From Marchantia polymorpha subsp. ruderalis (taxonomy: Eukaryota; Streptophyta; Marchantiopsida; Marchantiales; Marchantiaceae): 64,000 nucleotides of DNA. The notes under the pieces were generated by a model. That model did not search any database and was not told the DNA's origin. It saw nothing but the letters and a program-made list of their open reading frames with translations. Below are positions 39,414-53,701 of this stretch, piece after piece (position 1 is the first letter of the stretch; the number at the start of each line of letters is the position of its first letter). The position numbers were made by a program, and so were the translations under genes. Where the stretch lies: assembly GCA_037833965.1 (NCBI GenBank), contig AP031352.1, positions 13,868,501 through 13,932,500 of the forward strand, in the 5' to 3' direction.

Positions 39414-42400
39414 ACGACTATTGAATTTGTGGATGTTGGAGATTCCGCGGGCGGGTCGAGATCTGGAATCCTATCAAACCGGCCTCGTGACGAAATCTGA
39501 AGATACAGTGAGATTCCAGATGACTTTCTCTTTGGTCAGGTGGTGATACTATGGTCGGCTGGCTGGGTAGGAAAATGGAACGTGGTATCTTTGATACTTG
39601 CTCGCTCCATTCCTGGGGTCCGTGGTCCTGGGCTCACTCGCAATCAAAAGTACGGGCCATGCTTTTAATGCCATCTCCGTGTCGTTCTCATCTTTTAATC
39701 AAAAGTAAAGCAGCAGAGCAGGCCTCAAACCGCCTCCCTAGAAGCCTTTCTTGTTGGCTCTAGTATCCTCAAACCGTGGTGTCCCATCTCCTATCTCCGA
39801 CGCTTGTGCACAGGATCAACTCCGTGTGCACAAGCATGTGAAAAATTCTCGTGAGTCGGTTCCGTGGGCTCGCTGTACATTGCTTCGTACGTATTTGACC
39901 TCGAAGCTGAAGGTTCTCGACCCTCTGGGATCTAGCGAGGGCTGACTACCGTTCACAGAAGATCAGAACGTCATAATGCCTGCATGGCATGTGCATTACC
40001 ATGAATTTCCGCCATCACTGCGCTACGCATCGTAAGACAATGATCAATTGCATCGGAATTGGGGCCCTGGAATATCCCACATTTACCTGCTCTTTGTACA
40101 ATCAGCATTTCCAGTGCCGGCTTTGCGTTCAGTATCCGTTTCGACGCGAGCGACGACCTGCTGCGTGCTTGTAGCCTCCAGTAAAAATGCGTTGCCCCTG
40201 AAGACAGCGCGTCCGGACAACAGTGCACAATGTTACATGGAGGCGTCTGTTTTGGCCGTCCATAAAATAATGGCCAGTGCTGATCAGAGTCAGTAGCTGG
40301 CTGTTCTCATCGTGCTTCGAGTAAGCACCTCTGAACGACATACTTTGTTAGCACATCAGTTCGCTTGTAAGGTGGCCAGCGTCCTTGGAGTGACTAGACG
40401 AGTGAAGAACAACCTTTCTTCTTGTTTTTTGATACGCGTGTGATTTAGATAAGAAGCTACGATAGTGTAAAAAATATAAAGAAACTGAGAACGAAGAGCA
40501 TATCATGTATTAACGTGGATTTTGGTTTTGATTAGCATTTTTTAGCAATTCTATATATATATATTTATATTTATAAAATTGAACAACATTATTTTTTCAT
40601 GTTCAATTGTCATCTGTACTAGTTTGTGTTGTAAAAAAAAATTGGCAAACACCGTACAAGGTGCCGAAAAGCCTGAAATAGTCTACGTATGAGTCAGGTC
40701 TCAGGTATATAGTAAATATCTAAGTTAGTGTAGATTTAGTGTCTTATGATGAACTTTAATATATCAAGAGAATAGTTATAGCGCTTGACGTTTGTTCATT
40801 CATAATTCATTCAATTCAATTCAATTTATTCGTCCATTTTATCAAAAGAATTTCAAAAGTGGTTTGAACGTGAATCTTCATACCGCCATCTTCTCCTGCG
40901 TTACATATTTCATACAAAAGTCCTTCAAAATCCCACACTTCTGGTTTGCAAATGAAATCCAACGCAAATTCCATGATTTGGTTCTTTAGTATTTCGGCAA
41001 CTCGATTGCTTCATCTTGTCACGTATATCAATCACAGAATATGGCATGGATCCTTAGCTAGTTTCGACTTTTGTGTTTCGTGTTGCTATTTAGCATATAG
41101 TTGACAGATGTTTAATGGCGATACATTTTCTCTGACAACGTTCGGTACCTTGTTTTCTCGTTCGCACGTACATAGTTGGGAACAGGTTCTTTTCACCGCA
41201 TGCTCCTACTTATTTGGAATGTAAACAATCAGTCTGAGAAAAGGACATATATCTCCCGTATGTGTGGAAAAGGTCTAGGTATTAGTTTAGTGGACGCTGT
41301 AATAACTGCTAGAATAGGTTGAAACTTGGGGTAAATATTCCAACCTGTCCAAGTTTATTATTATTATTATAATTATTGTGGTCCTGCAAACAACAATACA
41401 TGAAAGATTCCTGGGTTTTCCGTATAAAAAACAAACGAGAAAGGCCAATGCCTGGCAAGTACAAAAGAGTACACAAAAAGGCTCGAGAATACACACCAGT
41501 CATAGATCCCACTCCATGAACAGCTGGGCACTTCGAAGTCACCTCTGAAGTCATCTTCGTAGTTCGAGCCTATGCATCTCATTTGATGGTGTAGGTTTCG
41601 AGGGTAATTTGCCAGCAGCGAAGGTGAAAGATGCAGACTATGGCAGCGATTCAAGGCACACTTGGACCACTCAAGCCATCTGCTTTTTGGGTGATAGAGG
41701 ACAGGAAACGACGTAAGTTAAACAAAGCCATCGAGTGATGTGAGCGAGGTAGAAGAATCTGCTAGATCACATTTGAGCTTGCCTCAGATTCATTTGGATC
41801 GACAACCCTTTCACCAGCGATAACTCTTCCCACCATATTTTATATATTTATGTACTGTCGGCATGCACAAGTTGCCGGCATTTCGAGCACAATGGGGAGC
41901 AGAGAAGATACTCAATACCGATTATAATATGGGGCATGTTTTCTAAAACCACTTGTGACGTAGTCATCCTTCTCAGGTGACCATGACGGACACAAATGAG
42001 ATTTTTTTGGATGAGAGTAGAACCATTTGGACATGCCCATGGTGCTTGTGCCGAGGTTTCACAAAGGATGAATAGACAATCTCTTTGTCCTACGTAATGC
42101 GAAAGGTACATGGCGCCCGCCCAACAAGTCAAAAGAAACCGGTTGTTCAGAAGAACTTGATTGAAAAAACAAACCACTCTACTTTTGCAAATGAAAGAAA
42201 GTGCATGCTTCCATATCAAACCGTGGCACGCAGTCACATGCTAGTGAAGGGCTCACAAGCCAGTTAGACAGAAGACATTTCACAGTGTTCTCTTTCAACT
42301 TGCTTGTTAGCAGAAAGGTACCCAGTGCAAAATCAGACAGAACAGGCACAATAAAAACAAATCTGGTTCCGCTGGTTGGGTACACACACGCGCACACACA

Positions 42401-45400
42401 CAACTACTGTACAAGAAAGATGCGAAGCTGAACTTATTTCTCGAATTGTATGGAAAAATTTCCTTTTCGTGATGCGAGTAAGAATCTGTGTTCATCATTC
42501 CATCGCTCACAAGAAAATGTTTCTGGATTCAGGGATCCTCCACTTGGCATTGTTGGCTCTATTGACCGTGAATGTGAAATTGTCGTGAATAATGTCTGGA
42601 TCCATGTCTTTGTCGTTTTGCCAACATTCTAGCCAAGCAATAACTATGCATATTTTGGACTTCCAAATTATAACACGTGTCTTGGGCCCATGCCCCTTTC
42701 CCGAGTCATGTGAAATACTTAAGTGCATCTTTTACCGAGTCAACACAAAGAGACAAAACAGTTGCAACATATGTGGAAAAGAGACATCACGGTGGAAAGA
42801 GATGGAAGAAAGACGTGTCAAGAAGATGTCTACCTTCCTCTTTCTGTCATTGCTGCCTCACTGCTGTACATCACCTGCTCAGTTCGTTGTCGTTTCCCAC
42901 TCTCTTCTCCAGAAGTCGACTTTGAGTTTATGGAGATTTTGACTGTAGCTGCATTCCTTCCTGAGAATCTCATGGAGATGTTTGACTTTGATCCTACAAC
43001 TTCCCAGCAGATGGTAACTGAACAATACAATCCTGGCTGTTTGACTTGCTCCAAAGTCATCCAGTGGTCGAATTCACTCATCAGAGCTTAGCCCACCAAT
43101 TAGCACCGGCGTCCCAGATAGTTCTCCCAGGGACTGGTGTTTGATTAGAATGCATGATGAGGTACTTCTCTTAATTTGTGTGACAACAATAGCTTCCGTG
43201 TTGAGAACCTTTTGGAACTCTTCAGAAGCATGACAAGCATTTCCAATAATTGGCATTTCCACGTCCGTATCCTGATCCCACAGGCAGAATGCAACTTCAA
43301 GCAGCAGGAAGAAATCGACAGACGAATGGGAAATGTTGCGGCCCCTGAGCCTTCAATCACTTTATCAATGACGAGGACGAGATGTGTCAGAACGCTTCTA
43401 AGATCTCTAGATTGGATTCACAGTATGGAGAAGCCGAGCACTTCAATTGTGGTCCAAATTAAGAGAGTGCGCCTGAAGACGGTCACCTTGCTAACTCTAA
43501 GATGACAGAGTGGGCGAGCCGTTTGATCCCGTCCTGCTTTCATGCAAGACCATTCAATGGACTTGAACTTTATGACCCAAAGTCCTCCATCTTTTATTGC
43601 TGATGATATGATCATGACTGATCGAAGACCTAATAAGCCAGAAAATCAGACTTCTCGCTTGAAGAATCCCATGCCGAGCAGATGAACAGGGCCCAGAAAC
43701 AACGCTCACGAGATTAGGAGGAGGAGCAGCAGGTTAGGAGGAGGAGGAGGAGGAGATCTGAGAGAAGAGAGCAGGAACAGTGGCCAATCTTCGAGAGACA
43801 TCATAGCAACAAACATTTGTTTTGAACAGAGCTCTTTTTAGAAGAATCGTTCTCAACCATTCCTCCGCTTCTCGTCGACATGTGCAAGGTGTAAGATATC
43901 TGTCGGTTTAAGAGCAGAGTGTGTCATGTGATTGGAAGAACGGTTTTGAGATGCCGAGTCGCAACTCCAAAAGAAGCTCTTTGCAAGCCAAAGGTGCGAT
44001 CTAGGTCACCGACCTATATCTCCACATTGATCTCTAGCTGTGACCATCCTCCATTTCCATGACAATTCGTGTATGTGGCTTTCCTCAGCCGTTCTATTTC
44101 ATCTTTCCTGCTATCGCCTGCGAATAAAAAAGTGAACCTAATCAATGCCTGCTTCCAGCTTTTGCTAACTCTGGTTAACCGGCCCTTTTCTCTCGTCCCA
44201 GCTGGAGTTGAGGACCGCGTGACCGCCACTTTCACCCGGTCGGAGTGTGTACAATACCGCGCTGTCTCCACGACGTGGTCGGCCAAGACTGCGCGCAGTC
44301 GATCGAACGTTCACCTGTTTGGTTTCATCCGTATACGGCTCGAGGGGAATTCCCATATTTTTTCCCTGTTACATGCTCGGGGCTCTACCTTTTTGAGGAC
44401 CCGAGAGATATTTTCATCCAATTATGAAGCGACGGCGAGAGTTACAGAAGGCGGGACCGCGTAATGTGTGATGCAGTCAACCAGCACACCCTTGGTTTCA
44501 CCTGCCTACGGTAGCCGACCTTGCGAGTACCGAGGGTGGACTGCACTCCTGTTTTGTCAACTGGTGACCTATGTCTTTTGACCGGATCGCCGATTGTGAC
44601 ACTGCCCCGAGATTCTGTCCAAGTATTTCATCCCATCCGCGGATTCCAAGAACGCCCTAAATTTCCGGGCGCCGTTCCAGTAACAGTGACCGGAAGAAAG
44701 CACATGCGGAGCTCGGTAATTGTGAGTCATTTCTCACCCCGTCCAAAGTAAATGTCCTTCATATGACCAACGACGAGCAATCACTATCGTCATGCAAGAT
44801 GCTCTCATAATCCCACTATTTTATCCTACGAGAGACACCATCACTTTGAATCCAGCTACTCTCTTCGATTTTCTTCCCTGAGAAAGCAAATCTATAGGAA
44901 AAGGTTATTTATTCCGTTGAAAATGAGCTCTGCAATACATAGCTCATCACAAAATAAGCCTATGAAGCCTCTAGGGTCCATAAAAGCCTACAAATATTTA
45001 CGTTCAGACGCTCTCGCCCATGTTAGAATCCAAGATTTGTCTCCAAAAGCATTTCATGCTTTCAAAATCTACAAAAGTTTTTCACATGCAGAATCTCACA
45101 AATTTACATGTCATTATTCACTTGTGAGTAAGAATGCATTCACAAGTGTTGCGACTATATAAATTCGAATGGCATATAATTAGCTAACCATCGTCTCAAT
45201 GGCCAAATGGATAAAAAAAATGGCGATGAAAAGGCCAATAAATCTACACCAAGACGAATTCAAATCTTAAGCATGCTTTAGATCCCAGGACTATCAAAAT
45301 AGAATGTTTGTTATTCACATTTTACAAAGTATATGCTAGATACATCAACCAATTTGACAAAAAAAGTAGTATTAATGAGTTTGATTTTACTAGAATGTAT

Positions 45401-45865
45401 AAATAGTGCGCTCTCTAGATCAACAAAATTACATTAATAAAAGTAAAGCACACAATTGTATCAAGAAATTGCTTTCTTTATGTCCTAGTATTGTTGACTA
45501 TTTCATGAATATCTGAACATTTACATCTATAATTCCACATAAATTTCAAACTTGAGTAACAAAGAAGAAGTAATCTCTATGAAATCATGTACATCTTAAA
45601 ACTTAAGGTGTTTAATCTTTACTCGTTACACATCTAAAAATATGAATTATCAACTTTTGAAAATGTTTGTCAAGTGTAAGATTGATCATCAATAGATTTG
45701 AAATTGTAATAGGATATTCTTTTATCAAATTTTAAATCAATTCAACTACAAAAATTGCAAAGCATACCTGCAAGTAAGGTATACATATCCACAACTTGTC
45801 ACAAAATTTCATAAGTCATTATGGTCTATCTTTCAATCAACATCAAGTCTTATAAACACATGTGT

Positions 45866-46057
45866 GATTGCATGTAATCTTCAATCATACATGAGATGAA
45901 GAAAGTTTATTCAAATGAATCAACTTAAGATATAATGTTATCAATGTAAAATGAAAATAGTTTGATTGCATGTAATCCTCAATCACACTTGAGATTGAGA
46001 AAGTGTTTTCAAATGAGTCAACCTAACATATAATATTATCAATGTAAAAAGAATTAT
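45866..46057. repeat. Two-copy tandem duplication, 98-bp period
   Basis: The unit starting GATTGCATGTAATC at 45866 recurs at 45964. The second copy keeps the order of GATTGCATGTAATC, CTCAATCA, GAGAAAGT, TTCAAATGA, TCAACxTAA, ATATAAT and TATCAATGTAAAA with scattered substitutions. It is a diverged local duplication. Confidence 0.85.
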
Positions 46058-49000
46058 TATTCTGATTTAGAAAAGACTTATACAAAATCAAACCAACATT
46101 CACTGTGATGAATAAATAAAGAACCGTTTACCTGAAAAAAAAACTAAATATCCTTAGATATTTAGTTTGTAGCAATGTGAAAATAAAGATTATAAAAAAT
46201 GCGGGACTATAAAATTATATACATGTAACTAAATATATTATGAAATTAACTTCAAGTTTGAAATTTAGGTAAGATCATTTATATTTTCTAGATGAGATAT
46301 ACAATATTTTTCATTGGTATGACATGGTACCTAGAAATATACAAAGCCAGTTTTTTTTTTATGCACTGGTTAATGCGGGCTTTCATCTTTTTGGAACAGT
46401 AATGCGTTCCAATAGTTGCTCATATCTAATTTTCTTGTCGATATCATAACAATTGCTCGTTTGCATTATTGCACTAACCTATCTCATCAGTGCATGCCGA
46501 GAACAAACTTGGATGACGACCGGTTCCGTGCATTCTCTTCGTTCCTTGTTTTGTCCGCCAATGCAATAGATGAAACATATACAAATATTCCAGCCATTAA
46601 GAAGAGAGGAGTCAGAAAATAGTGAGTCATACACCTGGAGAATAATGAAAACGAGAAGTTTGGGTTCGTAACTTGGTGCATAATAAAGTTTTTAATGATC
46701 TGTCACCAATTGGATATATCGAAGAAATTAAAATCACATTAGCCAACTTCAGTTACCTGAAGTGATTTATAAAGGAGAACCATACGTACATGAAGGGATG
46801 CAAAGTGTAATCAAGGTGTTCCTAAAATGTGTTCGCCATTGAATGATTACAGTATTCTGTTGAGAAAAGAAGACTTTTCAGAGCAGAAAGAAATGACGTA
46901 AAAGACTGAATCAGGTACTCCCTGCAGAGCAGTAACATTGCATCAGCACATCTCTGTTACGACAAAGAGTTACTTCACGGCTGTGATCGGCGGGGCTGAA
47001 ATAATCGAATCCCAAGTGATAAACATAGCTGAGGAGGAATCATTTGGTTTTATTGTGGTCCAAAACCAGTACAAACTTCAGGTCATTCAAGACTTATCTA
47101 GCAGAACTGTACAAAACTTATCTGTCAATGTTTGTCTGTTTGGCTCGTTGGGCTTGATTTGGAGACAAGTTTTTGTAGAGCGTGAGCGGAGACATATTTG
47201 ATTTTCTTGAATGCAAGACATCCAACTTTGCTTGAATCGTTCAATGAGCGGTAAGTTCTTTGTTTAGGGCCAAAAAAAATTTGAAAGTTCTAAAAACCAT
47301 GAATATCATGTGGCCTTAACTAGTAGTATACATTCGTAGTTCCTTGTAACCGGAGCTACACGTAACTCCAGTTTTAAGGATTTTCATTGAGCTCTAAAAA
47401 AGTGAGAAAATGCACAATTTCTGGCTTTCTACACTTTATTATACTTGAGTACCGATTCCTTTGGTTTTTTGTATAGACTTATTATGTCAACAAGTTTTCA
47501 ATAGTTGTTCTTATCTATAGGAAAAGGTTATATTGAATGATGCTTCTTCGTATGCTCACGTTTAGTTACATAAGAGTTATTTTGGATATTTCATAAACAT
47601 TTCGACAAATTTCTCATGATGAGGACATTGGATACTATTTTCATAGAATTCTTCTGGGTTCATTTTTGTACAACTTGATGATATTTTTCAATTATTTATG
47701 TCTTTCTATATTTTCTACAATAGCGTTATCTTAAGTGCATAATATGGAGGGAATATTTTATTTATTTCTGACCTTAGCACAATTGATAACATATTTGATG
47801 TATGATAGACATAAAAATGTTTCACTGAGGGTTTGTGCAAGAACTAAATATTCATGAATATGATCTCTACAAAACATTCTATTACTTCAATCTAACAATC
47901 TTGTAAACTATTGATCTCAATATGTGAAAAGAAAACTTCACTGGTTACATTAAACTGAGAGCACGCAAAATTGTTTTATATGTCGTTTTGACACTGATTG
48001 TGGATTTTTTAAATAGGCATCGAAAATCATGATTCATATTCAAAAGCAGGTATATTTTAACTTAATGTAGTAAGAAAATGATATGATACATCAGCATAAA
48101 TTATTTGGCCAAAAGATAGTGTGTAATCTTATGTTGACATTTGATTGTAAACTACATTTTGCAGATTTGCAAAACTTCATTATGTGTTTAATAAATTTCA
48201 TAAATAACAAAAAAGGTTTCTACAAATTCTGGTCTTAAATCATGTTGTTATGATATAAGCATATCTTAATTCTCAGATTGAGATGAAAAGATATTCAAGC
48301 TCATATATTGTGTCTCATGATATAGAAATTTTGAAGTAATGTATCACATCACATAACATATCAAATTTGAACTACATTAAATTTTACATAAAGTCAATGA
48401 TATTTTATGTGAATACTATCAAAATACATTTGAAATTTTAAGAAATAAAAGTTACATTAACATTATAACTACAAAATTAATATTTTCTAATTCTATCAAT
48501 GTTATCACAAGCACAAGACAAATATAAAGATTCAGTAAAAGTGTTTATAAAATAACTATGATCATAAAAAGGAATTAAGGTGATACATGAATGAATGAAA
48601 AAATTTGATATCAAATTTAACATCCATTTGTGATTGACATGTTTTTTCAAAAGATGATAAATTGATCAAACTCAAATTATTTTAATTTCATTTTGATTAA
48701 GAATAAACTAAAATAAAATTTGAAAGTAAATTGAATACATATAGATCATTATTTCTAAGGTTATATATTAAAAGATTCAGTTTCAATATTTTTTTATTCC
48801 TTATTTTATGAAGAAAATATAAAAACTTTTATCTTTTCAGATTTATCTTTTCTTGCATAAATGAAAGAGAAAATCAATTCAATCAAGTTATCAATGTCAT
48901 TCTTATATTTCAAGATGACTATTATACCAATTTCAAGATTTCTTTACTTTTGAAAATTGAAATATTTTTGTATAATTCAAAAGAATTTTTTAGTAGAAAA

Positions 49001-49662
49001 TTCTTTCTGAGCATGTCCAAATGAGGGTTTTTTATTTGATGTTTAAATTTGAAGATAGCTCATATTTTACCTAAAATATGAACTGCATATTCAAATGTTA
49101 ATGAAATGCTAATATAAAAAAATTTAAATGGAAAAATAAACATCAAAGAAATCATGAAAATTAACTTGATATATTTTATACAAGTTGTATTCAAAGATTG
49201 AATTTCGAGTTTGTTTTAGTACAGGAGATTTTAATGACATATTGGATATGTACAAATTTAGAAAGAAATCTTTCTAGACATTAGAATTATTTTAAATTAA
49301 TTCTATGTGTAATTTGAATAATATTTTAGTAATCGCATACAAGATATTACCGTATTTTCATGCTTTAATTTTTTTGGTCTATACCAAACTGGTTTGTGAA
49401 ACAGAGAGGAGTAGACAAATTTAATTTCGTTTTACACAAGGATGATGAAGGTTCTTGTTCAGTAAAAGACTAATGGATTGTAAGAGAGAAGCAAAGTGCT
49501 TGGGACAATTTAATTGGAAATGGGTGCAATATGAGGATGACAAATATGCTCATGAGCTTTATGAGTGTTATATGTAATTCCAAATGAAAAAAATTATGAA
49601 GCTCCAATGAATTGACCTTTGTACCTCATGTAACCTTACATGCTTGTTGAATTTTATGGTAT

Positions 49663-49697
49663 CATTCCTAACAACGGATCATCCGTTGTTAGGAATG
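49663..49697. repeat. Perfect hairpin, 17-bp stem with 1-nt centre
   Basis: CATTCCTAACAACGGAT is inverted perfectly around the C at 49680 to ATCCGTTGTTAGGAATG. With G-U pairs the RNA stem could extend to about 49658-49702. The right half begins TGTTAGGAAT, a sequence typical of LTR starts in plant retrotransposons, so it may mark an element end. Confidence 0.9.
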
Positions 49698-50199
49698 GTG
49701 TCTTGAGTAGCTTAAATAGGTACCACATTAGTAACGATAGAGTAGTCACATTTACCAAAAAATAATTGTATTTAAAATTGAGCATGACCTACAAGTTTCC
49801 TTGGTTCTCTTGACTCTCGACCTTGAGCGTTGGTCTTTTAAGTTGCAGCCCAGAAGCAACTTGTATTTGAATAATTTTGTTCTCCAGAGAATACCAACTT
49901 TACATATCGTTCACTTGCATAACTGAGAAATATTATTCACATCCAAGTGGAACGTTTCGAAAGAAGCTAGTCCACGTCAAGATGACGAATGGCTTCCAAG
50001 GACATAAATATCAGAAGCTTTCAGTGTACAGAAAATTGATCAAGTAAGAATATACATACATATAGTAATTTTGAAAATAATATTTCTGAGTTATTTATTA
50101 TCACTACCAAACCCACGATACTATATCATATGAATGATCTTCATTTCGAAGATTTCTTTATTAAAGTGCAATAGATAATAACGTAAAACCTTCAAGCTC

Positions 50200-53100
50200 C
50201 CAGTCATTCTTGCACATGTGGACTAATCAGTGTTTAGAGTAGTGTCCGCAAAAGCAGCAAAGTATAGGGATAATTATAGATCAATGCATTGGTTTGAATT
50301 GGGGATAAGTTGATAATTACCCACAATGACAGCGATAAGTTTTCATCAGATTTTGGAATGTGGTTGTGTGTCGAGATGAAGATGGTATGGGCAGGGGATG
50401 CACTCATCGTAATGAACAGTTTGATTCGCCCACCAGTTGGATGGAGTATAATAACCATTCGGGGTAAAACTAATTTTAGGCTACGGTCCTTGTTTAGTGG
50501 CAGGCTGCCTTATTCGATTTTGAGGTCCCATTACAGATGTTCTCATTAAGCAAGCAAACAATGTACAAAGAGACGACTGATTCGGCGTAAAGGTCACTCC
50601 ATCTAAATTGAATGGTATGCTCGAGGAATGTTTCCGAATCCTTAACGTTGGCAAGTTTCCACAAGCACTGATTAGAAGCAACACTCAGATTTGGGCACAG
50701 AGAATAGAGCAGCGTCTAGTCTCTACATATGGTCGAATACCGTATATCTTGTGATGGATGGGCGATGCCGTCCCTGAAGACATGTACCAATGTTCAAGGT
50801 TCATGAACAGATGTTCGTGACATTGCATCCTGTACGATCGATCGCCTAGCGTCTCCACTGGTCCAGCTGGGCTGGTCGTTTCATTTTTACTATCTTTTTG
50901 TCAGTGAGCATCTTCTAAGTACACGTTCTATGGCCGCCTCCTCCTCTGTGGACCCTTCTGGAAGTAACAGTTTAGCTGGAATTTGATGTGCTTTTCTCCA
51001 TGTCTTAGTATATTCATTAAGTCTTTGACTGCTACGCGATAATTCCTGCTATCTGTGCCAACGTTGACATGTATATTTCTAAATGCGAAACAATAAAACA
51101 CAAAAGCATCAATTAAGACCTCCCTCCAGATCGACGAAAGTGCAGTCTTGTGTTTTGTTCTATGCACTCTTCAATGAGGTTACACTGTCTGGTTTCTCAA
51201 GCTCGTAATTTGCCATGAGCCGTTTTGTATAATTTTGGGCATATCGCAAGAACAAGAGTGATGAAAGTTTGGTCACGTAAGTATTTCACCAACTACTGCA
51301 GTGCATATTATTTGATGATTATTTGATGATATTATTTGATGATCCATTAGCTTGATTCTGCCTGGGATATCAGCAGTAATATATGATCCCATAGAAAATT
51401 TGTGAGGAACTTTCCGTCAGTAAATTTCTTAGCTTTAACAGTAAAAAACAAGGAATCTTCTTTGAAAAAATGTATTCAAATACACTCGTTCATGCCATTA
51501 TTGCCAAACATGTATGTTTGTCTAACTGATACGTATTTTAGGTATGAACCTTTGCTAACCTCATACTAAACCTAAGCTCACACCCTTCGGTAGAAAATTG
51601 ATCAAAGTAGAAAGAGCTAGTTGGACATCTGAGTAAAGGTGTTATACGACGTCTGTGAATCGTATCAAAATTAGGGTGCTACATATAATATGTAACATGT
51701 TCATTTGGCCTTTATTATTTTGCTAAAATACCTTCCTTTCTCCATACATTCATTTATGGTACAACCATAGAGTACCTCATGTTTCAGATATTTGGAAACC
51801 CTTTACCTTTTATCATGGTTACAATCAAACCCTACCACATGCTTCATTCACGTACAAAGCCACATGAGATATTTGGAGATATTTGCCACCTTTTCTTTAA
51901 TGCTTGGTTTTCTCTGAGTGTAGTTGATTATTCTTTTTATGCTGCTTGACATCAGTCATACCATCTTGATTATGATCCTCAATCACGGGGAAAATAATTC
52001 ATGAATAGTTTGCATGTGAGTTTCATTCTTTCTCCGTATACTATCTGCTGGATCTAGAAGTACGGATGCGTTTGCCCTGAAGCAATTATTCTGAAAAGCA
52101 CACATTGGAATGAAAAAAAATCTAAGGCGGTTCATGTATTTCATAGATTGATCACATGAGAGTATCTGCAAGTCCAGCCCACAGACTTTTAATAGGCATG
52201 GAGAGAGAGGAGAGCTGCATGTGTTTATTGTGTTGGAGCACGCGTCGCCGAACTTTTTCAGAATAAATCCAATGATTGTCTACAGAAACACAAACTCTTT
52301 TCCGTACATGATGAAAGCGGAGAACAAAAATTCTTCTTCGAAGTACACATCGGGAACAATTCTTGAATTAATGTGAGCTTTCCGCACTCATTTACTCGGG
52401 AATTTGGCCGAACCGGTGGTCAAAGGACTCGTAACGTTCAACATGTACATAGACTGCGCTGACAAAGGCCACACGTCCCGCTTCACCGTCGTCCATTTAT
52501 GTTCACTTCTTTAGCGACAAGTTGCCCCACCAGTTGTAGAACCGCGTACTAGGGAGAGCGCGCATTTTTACAGCAAGGCGCGGCACAAAAGCAGGTACCT
52601 GGTAGCCAGCAGGCAGGCAGACAGGCGTAGTCGTGGTCAATAATCAAGGTTGATCGTCTATTATTCGGACGTAGTTTGCAAGGAGAACCCTAGACTGGTT
52701 GCGACAGTTCAAGATCGTCCATCGTGCGTGAATCGTTCCGCAAACGTTTAGATCTTTCTCAATGTGTACCCAGCGAAGCAGAGGATCGAGTTATTTTCTG
52801 GATCCTAGTCACTCACGGAAGACGGTTGATCGGGCTCTCTTGACTCGTACGACAGAAGCGTTCCGAGGGAGGGAAGTCTTCTTGGGGAATAGGAGAATGG
52901 ATTGATACGGCACCGGAGGGCATCAATGGTGTGACGCTCGATCCGAATTTGATGTTTGCTCGGTATTATTTTTCTATATGAGTTATTCTTTTGGAGATTT
53001 AAGAAATAGGACATTGTGCGCTTCCCCCAAACTCCGGGCCATGAAGGATGTCGCGCTTGATCGGAGGTTGATGTTCATCTCTGTATCATTCCTTCATGAT

Positions 53101-53590
53101 CACAAGCTGTTTGGACCATGAGGCTCAATAGGACACAACTTGTTGCATTTGGACAAAGTTCCAACACATTCTCAATGTCGAGCCTCTACAGAAATCACAA
53201 CATGGGCTCATAGTCGCAATCACGTTCACGCGGTCGAGTTTCTCTTTCCCTTTTGTTGGGTTTGAAATAAGCGAGAGATAGGGGTCCAACCTTAGGCAAT
53301 GCTCTTGGTATCGTTTGACATTCTCCGATCTGCATGTGTGAATGGAACATCTGAACTGAACCTCCGCACATCTCGACAATGAGAAGCGGATTTGGTTCTC
53401 ATCGATGTTCCGGATTATGGAGTCGCTAATCTGAAGGCCGGGCATAGTAAGCGTATTGCATCATTTTACCAGCGGAGAGCACTAAAAGTCAGGGGAGTAA
53501 ATACTTGTAGCGACCACATGGTGATGCAATTGCGATCGTCATCGACGGTGCATGCAATGAATAGAGGACTGGCTACAAGGAAGCGAGTCC
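50200..53590. other. Intergenic region; no recognisable gene
   Basis: Balanced to AT-rich sequence with only short frames (for example 50310-50549 plus, 50928-51167 minus) and no known domain. Near 51309-51345 a TTATTTGATGAT motif is repeated three times. Confidence 0.4.
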
Positions 53591-53701
53591 AAGATGTGCG
53601 CGCAGGCCAGGATTCAACAGTCGAGAATCATGAACGAACAGTACAAAAAAGGAAGATTCAAACCAGGTTTGAGGCCAGTGCAAAAAGTAAAATCGCTCCG
53701 A

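Larger units (their letters stand above)
37988..45150. other. Intergenic region; no recognisable gene
   Basis: Mixed-composition sequence. It holds microsatellites (39091, 39207, 39389) and a GGA-rich purine tract near 43728-43756. The longest frames, 41848-42237 (-) and 44069-44464 (+), lack known domains, and I found no splice-linked exons around them. Confidence 0.4.
45150..50200. repeat. AT-rich block, non-coding
   Basis: A/T-rich sequence interrupted by a more balanced stretch at about 46390-47260. It includes the 98-bp tandem duplication (45866) and the hairpin at 49663. No coding domain is recognised. Confidence 0.5.

Noticed and set aside
42723..43091. 122-codon plus-strand ORF
   Set aside because: No recognisable motif; overlapping frames on both strands are also open and no splice continuation was found.
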